NCBI RefSeq assembly: GCF_002860285.1
Contig: NZ_PGVF01000016.1
Location: 1 to 64,000 of the forward strand
From: Bacillus sp. M6-12
GTDB taxonomy: Bacteria > Bacillota > Bacilli > Bacillales > DSM-1321
Length of the DNA stretch: 64,000 nucleotides
Reading direction: 5' to 3'
The notes beneath the pieces are model-generated. The model searched no databases and was not told where the DNA came from. It saw only the letters and a program-made list of their open reading frames with translations. Both the position numbers and the translations under genes were made by a program. Positions 1 to 8,466 of this stretch are shown in pieces (position 1 is the stretch's first letter; each line of letters starts with the position of its first letter).

Positions 1-1
1 A

Positions 2-676
2 GAAGCGCGGTTAAGAGTAGAGAAAGAAGCTCAGGCGAGAACGGAAGAAGAAGCGCGGCTAAGAGTGATAGCAGAAGCAAGGGCGAGGACGGAAGAAGAA
101 GCGCGAATAAAAGCGGAAGAAGAAGCTCAAGCGAGGGCTCAAGAAGCACGGCTAAGAGCTGAAGCAGAAGAAGAAGCGCGAATAAAAGCTGAGACGGAAG
201 CAATGGCAAGGGAAGAGGAAGAAGCGCTTATAAAGGTTGAATTGGAAGCAAGTGTGAAGCAAGATGAGGGATCTGTGAAAAATGAAAGTAATAAAAATGC
301 TTTAAAGGAAAGTTTTCTTGCAAGACTGACTTCAGCTGCCTCAACCAATGAGGAGAAAACAGCCTCTAAAGGTTCAGATCAAGGAATAGTCTTGAGTACA
401 TCGGGTGCTCAAGGAAAGGTAATATCCGATAAAGTCCCGATGAAAAAGCAGAAAAAGATGAGTGAGATGACAAAGGGAGAAATGATTGAATATCTTGCAA
501 AATTTCCGCCCATTGTTCCGAAGCCTTATTGTGAATTTAGAATTAATGGTAAGGTAATACGGGGACAGCTGGAAAAAAAGACAGGAGAAATGGTCTTTAT
601 AAAGCAGGGATATGGAAAGAGGCCGATTAAATGTGATATTAGGCAAATTGAAACAGTCGCGATATTAAATCTATAA
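2..676 (+). CDS. cotO: Spore coat protein CotO (5' end outside window)
   Basis: CotO (YjbX) is a morphogenetic protein of the outer spore coat and crust. The last ~75 residues carry the family signature, with EYLAKFPPIVPKPYCEF, a GxVIRG turn and a C-terminal CDIRQIETVAIL strand. Everything before it is a highly charged E/A/R/K run in which blocks such as EEEARIKAE and EARLRAE recur, so it should be helical or coiled coil. The frame is open leftwards through base 2, so the GTG at 65 is probably internal and the gene starts upstream. The convergent neighbour is cotZ, the B. subtilis arrangement. The repeated N-terminus is longer and more regular than I expect for CotO. Family call is firm; the start is unknown. 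Confidence 0.8.
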   Translation, partial: EARLRVEKEAQARTEEEARLRVIAEARARTEEEARIKAEEEAQARAQEARLRAEAEEEARIKAETEAMAREEEEALIKVELEASVKQDEGSVKNESNKNALKESFLARLTSAASTNEEKTASKGSDQGIVLSTSGAQGKVISDKVPMKKQKKMSEMTKGEMIEYLAKFPPIVPKPYCEFRINGKVIRGQLEKKTGEMVFIKQGYGKRPIKCDIRQIETVAILNL

Positions 677-707
677 AGAAAGGCTACTTGAGCAGTAGCC
701 TTTCTTT
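676..707. terminator. Bidirectional terminator between cotO and cotZ
   Basis: A perfect 13-bp stem (676-688 with 694-706) around a 5-nt loop is rich in A on the left and T on the right. It can serve both converging genes. Confidence 0.8.
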
Positions 708-715
708 CATTTCCT

Positions 716-1264
716 TTATAGATTTACTGTAGCAACTGGAGGCAGGCATGTAACAGCACAGAAGCAATTTAAGTCAACAGTTATGCAGATTCGTGTACGA
801 ACAATCATGTCGGCTTTTTGAAGATCTTTAATGAAATTTTCGAAATCTCCAAATTTATTTTTGCCGCCGCCTTGACCGCCTTGACCGCCGCGGCCATCGC
901 CTTTTCCGTTGTCAATATCAAGTAGTTCAAGTGTTGCACAGCAAGTGTCTGTGTCTACTTCATTTACACGGAATAAGAAGCTTTGGAATACGTCATAAAG
1001 CGCCATGTTATTTTTGTGATTGTTATCGTTCATGGCTCTTAAAGCACCAGTTGCCATAAAAGGCTCGCAGCCGCATGTAAGCAGCAGAGGAATGGTGTCA
1101 AAAAGTGTTGTTACTCCAAGAACTTCACCTTTAAGTTCACCGATAGCGATTTCGCAGCTCGCATCACAGCCGTTATTATTATCAACCATATCTTGAGCAG
1201 CTGCTACTGCCGCCAGTGTATCACATACGCAGTTTTTAGTATCTTTATCGTGTCCGCAACCCAT
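716..1264 (-). CDS. cotZ: Spore crust protein CotZ/CotY family
   Basis: This 182-residue cysteine-rich protein belongs to the CotY/CotZ family, which self-assembles into disulfide-stabilised two-dimensional lattices forming the crust or exosporium base of the spore. It begins MGCGHDKDTKNCVCDTL and has paired cysteines throughout (CDASC, CGCEPF, DTCCATLE, CICI..CFCAVTC). An internal Gly/Gln linker (GGQGGQGGG, about residues 125-135) is a local addition. The ribosome site AGGAGGAATTTTGA lies just upstream of the ATG at 1264. It converges on cotO across a shared terminator, matching the B. subtilis cot cluster. CotZ and CotY cannot be separated without alignment. Confidence 0.9.
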   Translation of the reverse strand: MGCGHDKDTKNCVCDTLAAVAAAQDMVDNNNGCDASCEIAIGELKGEVLGVTTLFDTIPLLLTCGCEPFMATGALRAMNDNNHKNNMALYDVFQSFLFRVNEVDTDTCCATLELLDIDNGKGDGRGGQGGQGGGKNKFGDFENFIKDLQKADMIVRTRICITVDLNCFCAVTCLPPVATVNL

Positions 1265-1485
1265 TCAAAATTCCTCCTGTAAAATTTATTGACTTATGTC
1301 ACTTACAGAGTATGTTGAACAGTGATAAATGGTATCGGTAAATAGCCTATTTTTAGTCAAAAACCTATTTCGGTTATTTTAAATTTGATTTATTAAGGGA
1401 TGTTCTTTGGAGATTGCATTCCTTTTTCTGTTACACAGGACGGATTAGGTGGAAAGATTATTAATCATTAAATGGAGGTGATATT

Positions 1486-1842
1486 TTGATCGAAAATGTA
1501 TTGGATTTCTTTTTGCTTTCACTGGCAAGTTTCCGAATGACAAGATTAATTGTGTTTGACTCCATAACAGAGTTTTTTAGGGCTCCTTTTTTTGAGGAGG
1601 AGGAAGAAATCAATAAGCAGGGCGAAACGGAAATATATATCGTGCCTAAAAAAAATGGGATAAGAGGATTTATTGGTCGGCTATTAAGCTGTTATTGGTG
1701 TACAGGAATATGGGTATCAATGATCTTCTACGGTTTGTACCTGTTTATACCTGGGTTTTTCGGTCCGGTGCTAGTTGTTCTGGCTGTAGCGGGACTCGCG
1801 GCGCTAATTGAAACTGCGGTTCACCATATGATACAGGAATAA
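1486..1842 (+). CDS. yjcA: Sporulation membrane protein YjcA (DUF1360)
   Basis: This 118-residue protein matches the DUF1360/YjcA family, which is made during sporulation and has no known molecular role. Visible features are an N-terminal hydrophobic stretch followed by SFRMTRLIVFD, the diagnostic LLSCYWCTGIWVS motif with two cysteines (about residues 68-78), and two C-terminal hydrophobic segments. The start is TTG, chosen because GGAGGTG lies six bases upstream. Position beside cotZ/cotO fits the B. subtilis order. Confidence in family is high. Confidence 0.85.
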   Translation: MIENVLDFFLLSLASFRMTRLIVFDSITEFFRAPFFEEEEEINKQGETEIYIVPKKNGIRGFIGRLLSCYWCTGIWVSMIFYGLYLFIPGFFGPVLVVLAVAGLAALIETAVHHMIQE

Positions 1843-1937
1843 GAAAATGTGCCGAAATTTATAGGTTAGGGTGTAAACAACATTTGTACGTGCACATAAA
1901 CTAAAGTGTAGGGGTAACACGATTGGAGGCGAGCTTC

Positions 1938-2039
1938 GTGATAAAAAGAATAAAAAAATCAGCAACGTCTCAGCCGCAGCAGCAATCTGACGGAAAGAAA
2001 AAAGGCTGCGGATGCGGCAAAAAGAAAAAGTATAAATAA
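1938..2039 (+). CDS. Small Cys-Gly/Lys-rich protein, 33 residues
   Basis: An open frame begins at GTG with GGAGGC seven bases upstream and ends 8 bp before a strong terminator. The product starts IKRIKKSATSQPQQQ and ends KKKGCGCGKKKKYK. It is strongly basic, has a Q-rich middle and a Gly-Cys-Gly-Cys-Gly knot. I do not recognise the family. Its position among spore-surface genes and its cysteine pair suggest a small coat or core-associated peptide, but that is inference. Good translation signal plus own terminator are the main support. Confidence 0.55.
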   Translation: MIKRIKKSATSQPQQQSDGKKKGCGCGKKKKYK

Positions 2040-2046
2040 ATCATAC

Positions 2047-2082
2047 AAGGGAAATAGGAACTCCTCCTATTTCTCTTTTTGT
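2047..2082 (+). terminator. Terminator after the 33-residue ORF
   Basis: GAAATAGGA (2051-2059) pairs with TCCTATTTC (2065-2073). The stem extends outwards to ~13 bp with one G-U pair and is followed by five T. Confidence 0.8.
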
Positions 2083-2159
2083 TTCAAAAATATTGGGGCA
2101 TATATTCCATCTTAAGGAGAACAATATAAAAAGTGAATATATGTAGGAGTGTGTGTATT

Positions 2160-2663
2160 ATGGCAGTCACAGTTGTTAAGAATGTGTCCGGTATTATCAA
2201 ACTGGCTATATCCATAGCGCTATTTTTTGCGGTGGGAGGATGCTCTGAACAAAGCAAGAGCAAGAGTACCGAAACACGATTGTCTTTATTAAGGACGACG
2301 AATCCCCACCCAGCTGTACTGGATGAAAAAAGTGAGGAATTTGCATTTGCCGAGAAACTTCATAAAGAGGTTCTAAAGCAGCCGGAAATCTACGACGCTG
2401 CAATTATTACAGGCAAAAAGGAAGTCCTGGTGGCTTATAAAGTCCGCCATCTCAAGCGATTCAAGATGAAAAAGATTGAGAGCACCCTAACAAAAAAACT
2501 TGAGAAAAAATACCCTGAAGAAAATTTTATTGTCTCCAGCGATTATAAAATTTTCCTCGAGGCTGTAGAGTTAAACGAAAAATTAAAAAATCCGAAGTAT
2601 TCCAGGAAAAAAGCGAACGATCAATTTAAGAGCATAATTAAATTACAAAAGGAACAAACATAG
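2160..2663 (+). CDS. YhcN/YlaJ-type sporulation lipoprotein
   Basis: This is a 167-residue lipoprotein. A hydrophobic signal (about residues 10-25) ends in a lipobox AVGGC, so the mature protein would be lipid-anchored, in spores probably to the inner membrane. The C-terminal two-thirds fit the YhcN/YlaJ domain (EKLHKEVLKQPEIYDAAIITGKK, then a basic region). I use ATG 2160, ten bases after AGGAG, rather than the upstream GTG at 2133. It leads directly into spoVAC, 17 bp away. YhcN-like lipoproteins often accompany second copies of spoVAC-AD-AEb; a role in germination is inferred. Confidence 0.75.
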   Translation: MAVTVVKNVSGIIKLAISIALFFAVGGCSEQSKSKSTETRLSLLRTTNPHPAVLDEKSEEFAFAEKLHKEVLKQPEIYDAAIITGKKEVLVAYKVRHLKRFKMKKIESTLTKKLEKKYPEENFIVSSDYKIFLEAVELNEKLKNPKYSRKKANDQFKSIIKLQKEQT

Positions 2664-2680
2664 TAAAGGAGGTTCTGAAT

Positions 2681-3160
2681 ATGGCAAATAAAAATAAGGA
2701 AAATTTAAAGATTAACCAACAGGATTATAAAGATCTTCAGAAAAAGTACGAGCTGAAAAGGCCGTTGTGGCAAAACTGTATCAGAGCCTTCCTAGTCGGC
2801 GGAACTATATGCTTGATTGGACAGGCCATCATGTATTTCTATATTTATTTTTTTAATTTTACCGAGCAGACGGCTGGAAATCCAACAACAGCAACTTTAA
2901 TTTTCATTGCCCTGCTGTTAACCGGCTTCGGTGTCTATGATCGCCTCGGACAGATTGGTGGCGCAGGCAGTGCAGTCCCGGTCACCGGATTTGGCAACGC
3001 GGTAATATCAGCTGCAATTGAGCATCGTACGGAAGGGCTGGTACTAGGTGTTGGCGGGAACATTTTTAAACTTGCAGGATCTGTAATTGTTTTTGGGGTA
3101 TTTTCTGCATTCGTTGTGGCACTGATAAAAACAATTGTCCTGATGGTGATTGGAGGGTAA
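2681..3160 (+). CDS. spoVAC: Stage V sporulation protein SpoVAC
   Basis: SpoVAC is a membrane subunit of the channel that moves Ca-dipicolinic acid into the forespore and out on germination; it is also reported to act mechanosensitively. The 159-residue product has the family N-terminus (LKRPLWQNCIRAFLVGGTICLIGQ), several hydrophobic spans, and the typical GQIGGAGSAVPVTGFGNAV motif. AAAGGAGG precedes the ATG. The stop codon abuts the SpoVAD start, so translation is coupled. Length is normal. Confidence 0.95.
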   Translation: MANKNKENLKINQQDYKDLQKKYELKRPLWQNCIRAFLVGGTICLIGQAIMYFYIYFFNFTEQTAGNPTTATLIFIALLLTGFGVYDRLGQIGGAGSAVPVTGFGNAVISAAIEHRTEGLVLGVGGNIFKLAGSVIVFGVFSAFVVALIKTIVLMVIGG

Positions 3161-4198
3161 ATGATGCTAAAAGGGAAGCAAACATGGCACTTTAATAATA
3201 AACCGCTGATTGTCTCTACTGGAGTTATCGGTGGACCGTTCGAAAAGAATGGCAAGCTGGCGGATGATTTTGATTTTCTTTATGACGATCTCTGGATGGA
3301 ACAGGATACATATGAAAAGGCGCACCGGCTGCTAGTGGAAAAAGCGGTGGAGAAAGCATTGGCAAAGGGCGGCGTCACTGAACAGGATGTACAGTTTTTC
3401 CTCGCCGGAGATTTGATTAACCAAATTACGCCTACCTCATTTGCAGCGCGTACATCTGGAATTCCGTATTTCGGTTTATTCGGGGCATGTTCTACATCAA
3501 TGGAAGGGCTAGCGCTTTCATCGCTGATCATTAATTCAGGTGCAGCAAAATATGTTCTGACAGGAGCATCCAGTCACAATGCAGCTGTAGAAAAGCAATT
3601 CAGGTACCCAACTGAATACGGCGGGCAGAAGCCGCCTACAGCACAATGGACGATTACAGGGGCTGGCATGGCTTTACTTTCATCAGGAGAAAACCATCCG
3701 GAGCCTCAGCTGCGGGTAACGCATGCAACTATCGGCAGGGTAGTAGACAAAGGGCTTAAGGATCCTTTTAACATGGGTGGAGCAATGGCCCCGGCGGCTG
3801 CCGATACGATTCTTGCACATTTCAAGGATTTAGAGCTGTCAGCTGACCATTACGATTTAGTGATCACTGGGGATCTTGCTACAATCGGAAGAGAAGCCGC
3901 CTATGAATTGCTGAAAAAAGAAGGGCTAACTCTTCATAAAGATAAGTTTCGCGATTGCGGGCTTATGATATATAACGAGGATCAGGAAGTCCAATCCGGA
4001 GGAAGCGGTGCAGGCTGCTCGGCAACTGTACTCTACGGCCATATTTTCAACCAAATGAAACAAGGAAAATATAAGCGGATATTGGCCGTAGCAACAGGTG
4101 CCCTGCTGTCACCGCTGTCTTTCCAGCAAAAAGACTCTATACCGACCATCGCGCACGCAGTAGCAATTGAATTTGGAACAAACCAGATGGAAGAATAA
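3161..4198 (+). CDS. spoVAD: Stage V sporulation protein SpoVAD
   Basis: SpoVAD is the dipicolinic-acid-binding, thiolase-fold subunit of the SpoVA complex on the outer face of the spore inner membrane. Visible landmarks are the N-terminal KQTWHFNNKPLIVSTGVIGGPFEKNG, the ACSTSMEGLALSS segment equivalent to a thiolase active-site loop, and the C-terminal GGSGAGCSATVLYGH. At 345 residues it is full length. ATG ATG follows the spoVAC stop without a gap; either Met could be used. A 438-bp repeat-bearing gap separates it from spoVAEb, unusual for this operon. Confidence 0.95.
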   Translation: MMLKGKQTWHFNNKPLIVSTGVIGGPFEKNGKLADDFDFLYDDLWMEQDTYEKAHRLLVEKAVEKALAKGGVTEQDVQFFLAGDLINQITPTSFAARTSGIPYFGLFGACSTSMEGLALSSLIINSGAAKYVLTGASSHNAAVEKQFRYPTEYGGQKPPTAQWTITGAGMALLSSGENHPEPQLRVTHATIGRVVDKGLKDPFNMGGAMAPAAADTILAHFKDLELSADHYDLVITGDLATIGREAAYELLKKEGLTLHKDKFRDCGLMIYNEDQEVQSGGSGAGCSATVLYGHIFNQMKQGKYKRILAVATGALLSPLSFQQKDSIPTIAHAVAIEFGTNQMEE

Positions 4199-4636
4199 TT
4201 CTTTCTTTTAGAAAACTTGGCGTTTAATTTTAGCCGGGAAGTTTAACGGGTGATTATCAAATTTGGCGAGTAACTGATTCTGAGGTACTGCCTTAGATAG
4301 TATTCAAACAGCTTTGGAAAGTAAAATACAGGTTTTGGACAGTAAATCTTTCATTCCCGGCAAGTAACAGTGTATTTTGGGACAGTAATTCCATTACTTC
4401 CGCAAGTAAATTGAAATTGATGAACTGGCTAAGAGGTTCAAATACACTTTCGGCCCGCGAGGACCGGTTTTGGAGGGCTAATCCTTTACTTTTGGCAGTT
4501 TTACTTTATTTCTGCTAGCTATTTGAGTAAACTGCACGTTTTTTTCAGTCGAGTAAATTGAAAGCTGACCGAGGCTTCAAATTATTTAGAAATCGCAATG
4601 GAGTTTTTTATTTCAAATATATAGGAGGGAAGCGGA
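4199..4636. repeat. Degenerate short repeats in the spoVAD-spoVAEb gap
   Basis: No gene is visible in these 438 bases. A short motif close to TTTGG(A/C)(A/C)AGTAA or CGGCAAGTAA recurs about eight times at irregular 30-70 base intervals (for example near 4267, 4317, 4338, 4363, 4383, 4404, 4524 and 4553). The gap splits genes that normally lie a few bases apart. It looks like an inserted or expanded repeat block rather than a decayed gene. Confidence 0.5.
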
Positions 4637-4993
4637 ATGTTCCCAATGTTTTTCTGGGCTTTTATCGTTGGAGGTGTGATCTGTGTAATTGGACAGCTTT
4701 TATTTGATGTGGCAAAGCTTACTCCTGCACATACATTAAGTTTAATGGTCGTAATCGGAGCAATATTGGACGGATTGAACCTTTACGAACCGCTTATGGA
4801 TTTCGCAGGGGCTGGAGCAACAGTTCCAATCACATCGTTTGGCAATGCGCTTGTTCACGGAGCCATGCAGGAGGCTGAAAAGCATGGGCTGGTGGGTGTG
4901 TTGACCGGAATGTTCGAAGTCACAAGCTCTGGTATCTCAGCAGCAATAGTCTTTGGTTTTATAGGGGCTCTTGTATTCAGGCCGAAAGGATAA
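4637..4993 (+). CDS. spoVAEb: Stage V sporulation protein SpoVAEb
   Basis: This 118-residue membrane protein is a SpoVAC-like component of the DPA channel. It has three to four hydrophobic spans, the conserved [21 protein letters not shown] motif (about residues 57-77) and the C-terminal [21 protein letters not shown] helix. AGGAGGGA sits upstream of ATG. It is separated from spoVAD by the repeat block, so it may depend on read-through or its own promoter. Confidence 0.95.
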   Translation: MFPMFFWAFIVGGVICVIGQLLFDVAKLTPAHTLSLMVVIGAILDGLNLYEPLMDFAGAGATVPITSFGNALVHGAMQEAEKHGLVGVLTGMFEVTSSGISAAIVFGFIGALVFRPKG

Positions 4994-5131
4994 CGGCGGT
5001 GAATCGCTCCACATTGTACTCGTAAACGCTTGCCATGAAATTGGGCATGAGTATATAGGACACCGCCCATACATAGAGGTTCGCCGTTACATATCTTAAC
5101 AGTGTACTAAGCGAAAGCGAGGTGACATTGC

Positions 5132-5266
5132 ATGTTTGGATATGGCGGACAGGGATGCTGCGGTTATGGTTACGGTGGTTATGGCGGCGGCTACGGCAGT
5201 TCTTTTGTTCTAATCGTAGTGCTGTTTATTCTTTTAATTATCGTTGGAGCTTCCTTCAGCTACTAA
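5132..5266 (+). CDS. yjcZ: YjcZ family sporulation protein
   Basis: This 44-residue protein is too short for usual ORF cut-offs. It begins [22 protein letters not shown] and ends with one hydrophobic helix ([19 protein letters not shown]). A Gly/Tyr-rich head on a single membrane span is the hallmark of the YjcZ/YtrH-like sporulation miniprotein family, found in the spore and of unknown function. GAGGTG lies upstream of ATG and a terminator follows 8 bp after the stop. Location upstream of spoVIF matches B. subtilis. Confidence 0.88.
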   Translation: MFGYGGQGCCGYGYGGYGGGYGSSFVLIVVLFILLIIVGASFSY

Positions 5267-5273
5267 TCAAATG

Positions 5274-5310
5274 TAACGGAATGGGCTGCCGGCCCTATTC
5301 CGTTATTTAT
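5274..5310 (+). terminator. Terminator after yjcZ
   Basis: An 11-12 bp stem (TAACGGAATGGGC with GGCCCTATTCCGTTA, one G-U) precedes a T-rich tail. Confidence 0.8.
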
Positions 5311-5437
5311 TTATACATATGAAAGAACTGACAGGTGAAATTTTTAATGAGAAAAATTATATCATACCGGTTTCAGGGGGAAATTGCACTGGGTTCATCC
5401 AAGTTTAAAAGTTATTAATAACATAGTGGATGTTATA

Positions 5438-5558
5438 CGGAATTCAAGCCGTTTTTCGAGGAATAAAAATTTTTTCACGGAATTCATGCCGGTTTTCACG
5501 GAATAATAAATTTTTTCATGGAAATCATACAAGTTTTCTTGGAATAAAAAATTTTTCA
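5438..5558. repeat. Three tandem ~40-bp imperfect repeats
   Basis: Units at 5438-5477, 5478-5518 and 5519-5558 share the pattern CGGAATTCAtgCCGgTTTTC followed by an A-run, a T-run and CA; a fourth unit decays after 5558. They fill most of the 415-bp gap between yjcZ and spoVIF. An 84-codon reverse-strand frame here only reflects the periodicity. Confidence 0.75.
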
Positions 5559-5681
5559 CGGGGTTGAAGTAAATTTCTTCACTGAAGGTCCTTGTTTTTG
5601 TAAAATCTGGATTTCGAAAGCTGCAATCACATATTTTCCTTCTTTGCATAAGATGGCAATACAGAGAAGGAGGGTTCGTGA

Positions 5682-5936
5682 ATGGATAACAACTTTTTTA
5701 AGAATATGGAAAAGAAGACCGGTGTCAATATGAAGGACGTTTTTGACCTGGCTAATTCTCTGCAGGGTGCCAATTTTAAAGATGAAAAAACAGTGAGAAG
5801 CATAATTCAGCGTGTTTCGAAAATCGCTAATAAACCTGTCAATAAAGAAATGGAAGAAAAAATTATTAAAACCATTGTTAAGGATGGCAAACAGCTCGAT
5901 TTTGGCACATTATCACAAATGCTGAACAAGAAATAA
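5682..5936 (+). CDS. spoVIF: Stage VI sporulation protein F (YjcC)
   Basis: SpoVIF (YjcC) is a small late mother-cell protein needed for proper coat assembly and lysozyme resistance. The 84-residue product has the expected NNFFKNMEKKTGVNMKDVFDLANSLQ start and the VRSIIQRVSKIANKPVN core. AGAAGGAGGG precedes ATG. A hairpin terminator follows the stop. It lies between yjcZ and the convergent yjcD as in B. subtilis. Confidence 0.93.
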   Translation: MDNNFFKNMEKKTGVNMKDVFDLANSLQGANFKDEKTVRSIIQRVSKIANKPVNKEMEEKIIKTIVKDGKQLDFGTLSQMLNKK

Positions 5937-5943
5937 AAAGGAG

Positions 5944-5978
5944 GGAGTCTGTCTTTAGTTTGGGCCAGACTCCTTCAT
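5944..5978 (+). terminator. Terminator after spoVIF
   Basis: GGAGTCTG (5944-5951) pairs with CAGACTCC (5966-5973), followed by a T-rich run. It may also end transcription of the convergent yjcD. Confidence 0.7.
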
Positions 5979-6015
5979 TTTTGGCAGCTGTTACATTTGC
6001 CTGTAAATAAAAAAA

Positions 6016-8304
6016 TTAAAGCTTCAATAATCTGGATTGATGTGCGGTTTTGCCTCTCCTTGTCTGCGGAACGGAAAGGTAAAGCTCAGTCTCCGCGCGT
6101 GTCATTGCTACATATAAAAGCCTGCGTTCTTCTTCAAGTGCTGAACTGTCACCCTTGCGGAGGGCTTCCAGCGAATAATCATGAGGAAGTCCACCATCGA
6201 CAACACCCAGTACATAAACGTTTTTATATTCGAGACCTTTAGCCCGGTGTATCGTCGTTAACTGGATGGCATCGCTAAAATGCTTTGAAAGCTGTTTAAC
6301 CTCGGAATTCATTGCTCTCATATGGTCGGCGTGTTCCAGGAATGCAGCTATCGTTTCGAATCTTTTTGCTGCCACCTTCAGATCACGTACATCATCGGAC
6401 CCTTTTTCGATGTTGCCTTCATTACCCCGTTTCTTTACAAACTCCTGGTATCCCAGCTCTTTTTCAATAACCTCAAGGGCAACTATAGGAGAAAGGCTGC
6501 GGAGTGATTGAATTTGCTTTGGCAGAGCCTTCAGCTTTTTCTGCTGGAATGCATGAGCCGTTTTAATAAAAGAGAATGCTTCAATCAAATTACAATCCTG
6601 CAAAATACTTTGTGCTTTTATCTCCTGAAGCACACTCTGTTTCAGGAACAAAGCAGAAATAATCTCTGAAACAGCTTTCGGATCATCCGGATCCAGGCTA
6701 AGTCTCAGAAAAGCCAGCATTCCTTTTACAATACGCCGGTTATAAAAGGATTCGGCATCACTTTCAATTCTGAACGGCAAATTTGAAACTGCCAGCCGTT
6801 CGAACATGGCTCGGGACATGGAATGGGTTCTGTACAGTACGGCAAAGTCACCGGGGCGTGCACCTTCTGCAATTTTTTCTTGGATATCTGTGACAATCAT
6901 GGTTGCTTCCTGTTCTTCATCATAAGGATAAAACAGCATTGGCGGGGCACCAAAATTATGCTGGGCGCGCATGGCTTTGCTCAACCGGTTTTGATTTCTC
7001 TTAATAATCCGGTTGGCTGTGGCAACAATTTCATGGGAAGAGCGGTAGTTTTCAGTAAGCTTGATCACTTTTGCACCCGGAAAGTCACTGGGGAAATTCT
7101 GGATAAAGGATGGGTCGCTCCCGCGGAAAGAATAAATGGACTGATCATCATCACCGACCACACAAACATTCCTGTTTTTCCTGGAAAGGGAAAGGATAAG
7201 CTCGTATTGAACTTTATTGATATCTTGGAACTCATCAATTAAAAAATAAGAAAATCGGTTTTGGTATCTTTCAAGCAGCAGCGGGTTATCCCTAAAAAGA
7301 TTATGGCAGCCAACCAGCATATCATCAAAATCATAGGATCCGGTTTGCTGCTTATGCTCTTCATATCTCTCATAAAGGATCTTGCAAGTTTCTTCCCATT
7401 CTGTTTCAGGCTTTACATCATTCGGGAATATCAATGTATTTTTCCAAAGGCCAATTTGCTGCAGTGCCTGGTCATAAGCAAATTCCTTTTCATCAAGCTC
7501 CAGTTCGCGTCCAGCTTTCTGAAGTATCGCCTGACGCTCCCAATCGCGGCTTAGCAGTAAATCTCTCCGCCACTTTGCAGGCTCATGGTGAATGAGGATT
7601 TTAAAGAAGATGCTATGAAAGGTTCCGGACACTATTTTTTGAACAGCTGAAGGATCAACCTGGGGATAACTAAGGAGCCTTTCTTTCATTTCCTTTGCAG
7701 CCTTCACAGTAAAGGTAACAAGCATGATGCTTCGCGGATCGATTCCCAGCTCAGTGATCATAAAGGCAGTCCGGACAGTCAGCACCCGTGTTTTTCCGCT
7801 GCCTGCTCCCGATACCAGCAGGACAGGTCCATCGATTGCCGAGGCTGCCAGAAGCTGCTGTCCATCAAGTGTAACGCCGCTGCTATTTAGCTCAGACAAA
7901 TAATTTGGCGGGGAAGAAATGCTTGCGGAGCTTTTTTCAATGTGCGGCGGATTTCCAGCAATCGGACGGCTTTTTGCAAATGCAGCAGCCGCTGCCTGTT
8001 GTTCCTTGATGATTGCACGGGATTTCGGGATCCGAAAGCCACCTTGTTCCACATAACTATCTTCCTGTGGATGAACCGCTATAGGCGCAGAGCTTTCTTT
8101 AATAAAATCGTTACAATTCGTTTCTGTTTTAGAAATATGGTAAAAATGCGGTTCCTCTTGGATGCCGAGGTAAAGCTTTACAGGGCTTTTACAATGCAGG
8201 CAGGAAAGCTCGCCCTTTTTCCCGTTTTCGTACAGGGACTGAAGACGCTCCGGACATAAATAGGCAAGATCAACCGTATTGTTTTGATAAATAGCTTTTT
8301 TCAT
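6016..8304 (-). CDS. yjcD: UvrD/Rep-family DNA helicase YjcD
   Basis: This is a superfamily 1A ATP-dependent 3'-5' DNA helicase of 762 residues, the size of B. subtilis YjcD. Motif I GAGSGKT, motif II DEFQD, motif III GDDDQSIYSFRG and motif V-type TTIHRAKGLEYKNV are intact. The N-terminal ~110 residues carry CLHCKSP and HFYH, a Zn-ribbon-like segment resembling the CoiA N-terminus and absent from classical UvrD. I start at ATG 8304 (GAGG nine bases upstream); the longer frame reaching 8850 runs through noncoding sequence and the next ORF in antisense. Likely role in DNA repair or recombination. Confidence 0.92.
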   Translation of the reverse strand: MKKAIYQNNTVDLAYLCPERLQSLYENGKKGELSCLHCKSPVKLYLGIQEEPHFYHISKTETNCNDFIKESSAPIAVHPQEDSYVEQGGFRIPKSRAIIKEQQAAAAAFAKSRPIAGNPPHIEKSSASISSPPNYLSELNSSGVTLDGQQLLAASAIDGPVLLVSGAGSGKTRVLTVRTAFMITELGIDPRSIMLVTFTVKAAKEMKERLLSYPQVDPSAVQKIVSGTFHSIFFKILIHHEPAKWRRDLLLSRDWERQAILQKAGRELELDEKEFAYDQALQQIGLWKNTLIFPNDVKPETEWEETCKILYERYEEHKQQTGSYDFDDMLVGCHNLFRDNPLLLERYQNRFSYFLIDEFQDINKVQYELILSLSRKNRNVCVVGDDDQSIYSFRGSDPSFIQNFPSDFPGAKVIKLTENYRSSHEIVATANRIIKRNQNRLSKAMRAQHNFGAPPMLFYPYDEEQEATMIVTDIQEKIAEGARPGDFAVLYRTHSMSRAMFERLAVSNLPFRIESDAESFYNRRIVKGMLAFLRLSLDPDDPKAVSEIISALFLKQSVLQEIKAQSILQDCNLIEAFSFIKTAHAFQQKKLKALPKQIQSLRSLSPIVALEVIEKELGYQEFVKKRGNEGNIEKGSDDVRDLKVAAKRFETIAAFLEHADHMRAMNSEVKQLSKHFSDAIQLTTIHRAKGLEYKNVYVLGVVDGGLPHDYSLEALRKGDSSALEEERRLLYVAMTRAETELYLSVPQTRRGKTAHQSRLLKL

Positions 8305-8466
8305 AGATAAAAAACCTCGTTGTAGTAAAAATTCGTCAATATTTATCATATCAAAACATATGATAAACAAAAAGAACATGTTCATAGTGTTTATCTGGGC
8401 GGAAGATCGGGTAAAAAAAATTAACAGTATTGCCCGAATCGCGTTAAAAAGGGAGAGGTGGATACC

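Noticed and set aside
4199..4636. Possible insertion sequence in the spoVA operon
   Set aside because: No transposase fragment or terminal inverted repeats are visible; only short degenerate repeats.
5395..5649. 84-codon reverse-strand frame
   Set aside because: It is a by-product of the 40-bp tandem repeats and shows no protein-like conservation or ribosome site.
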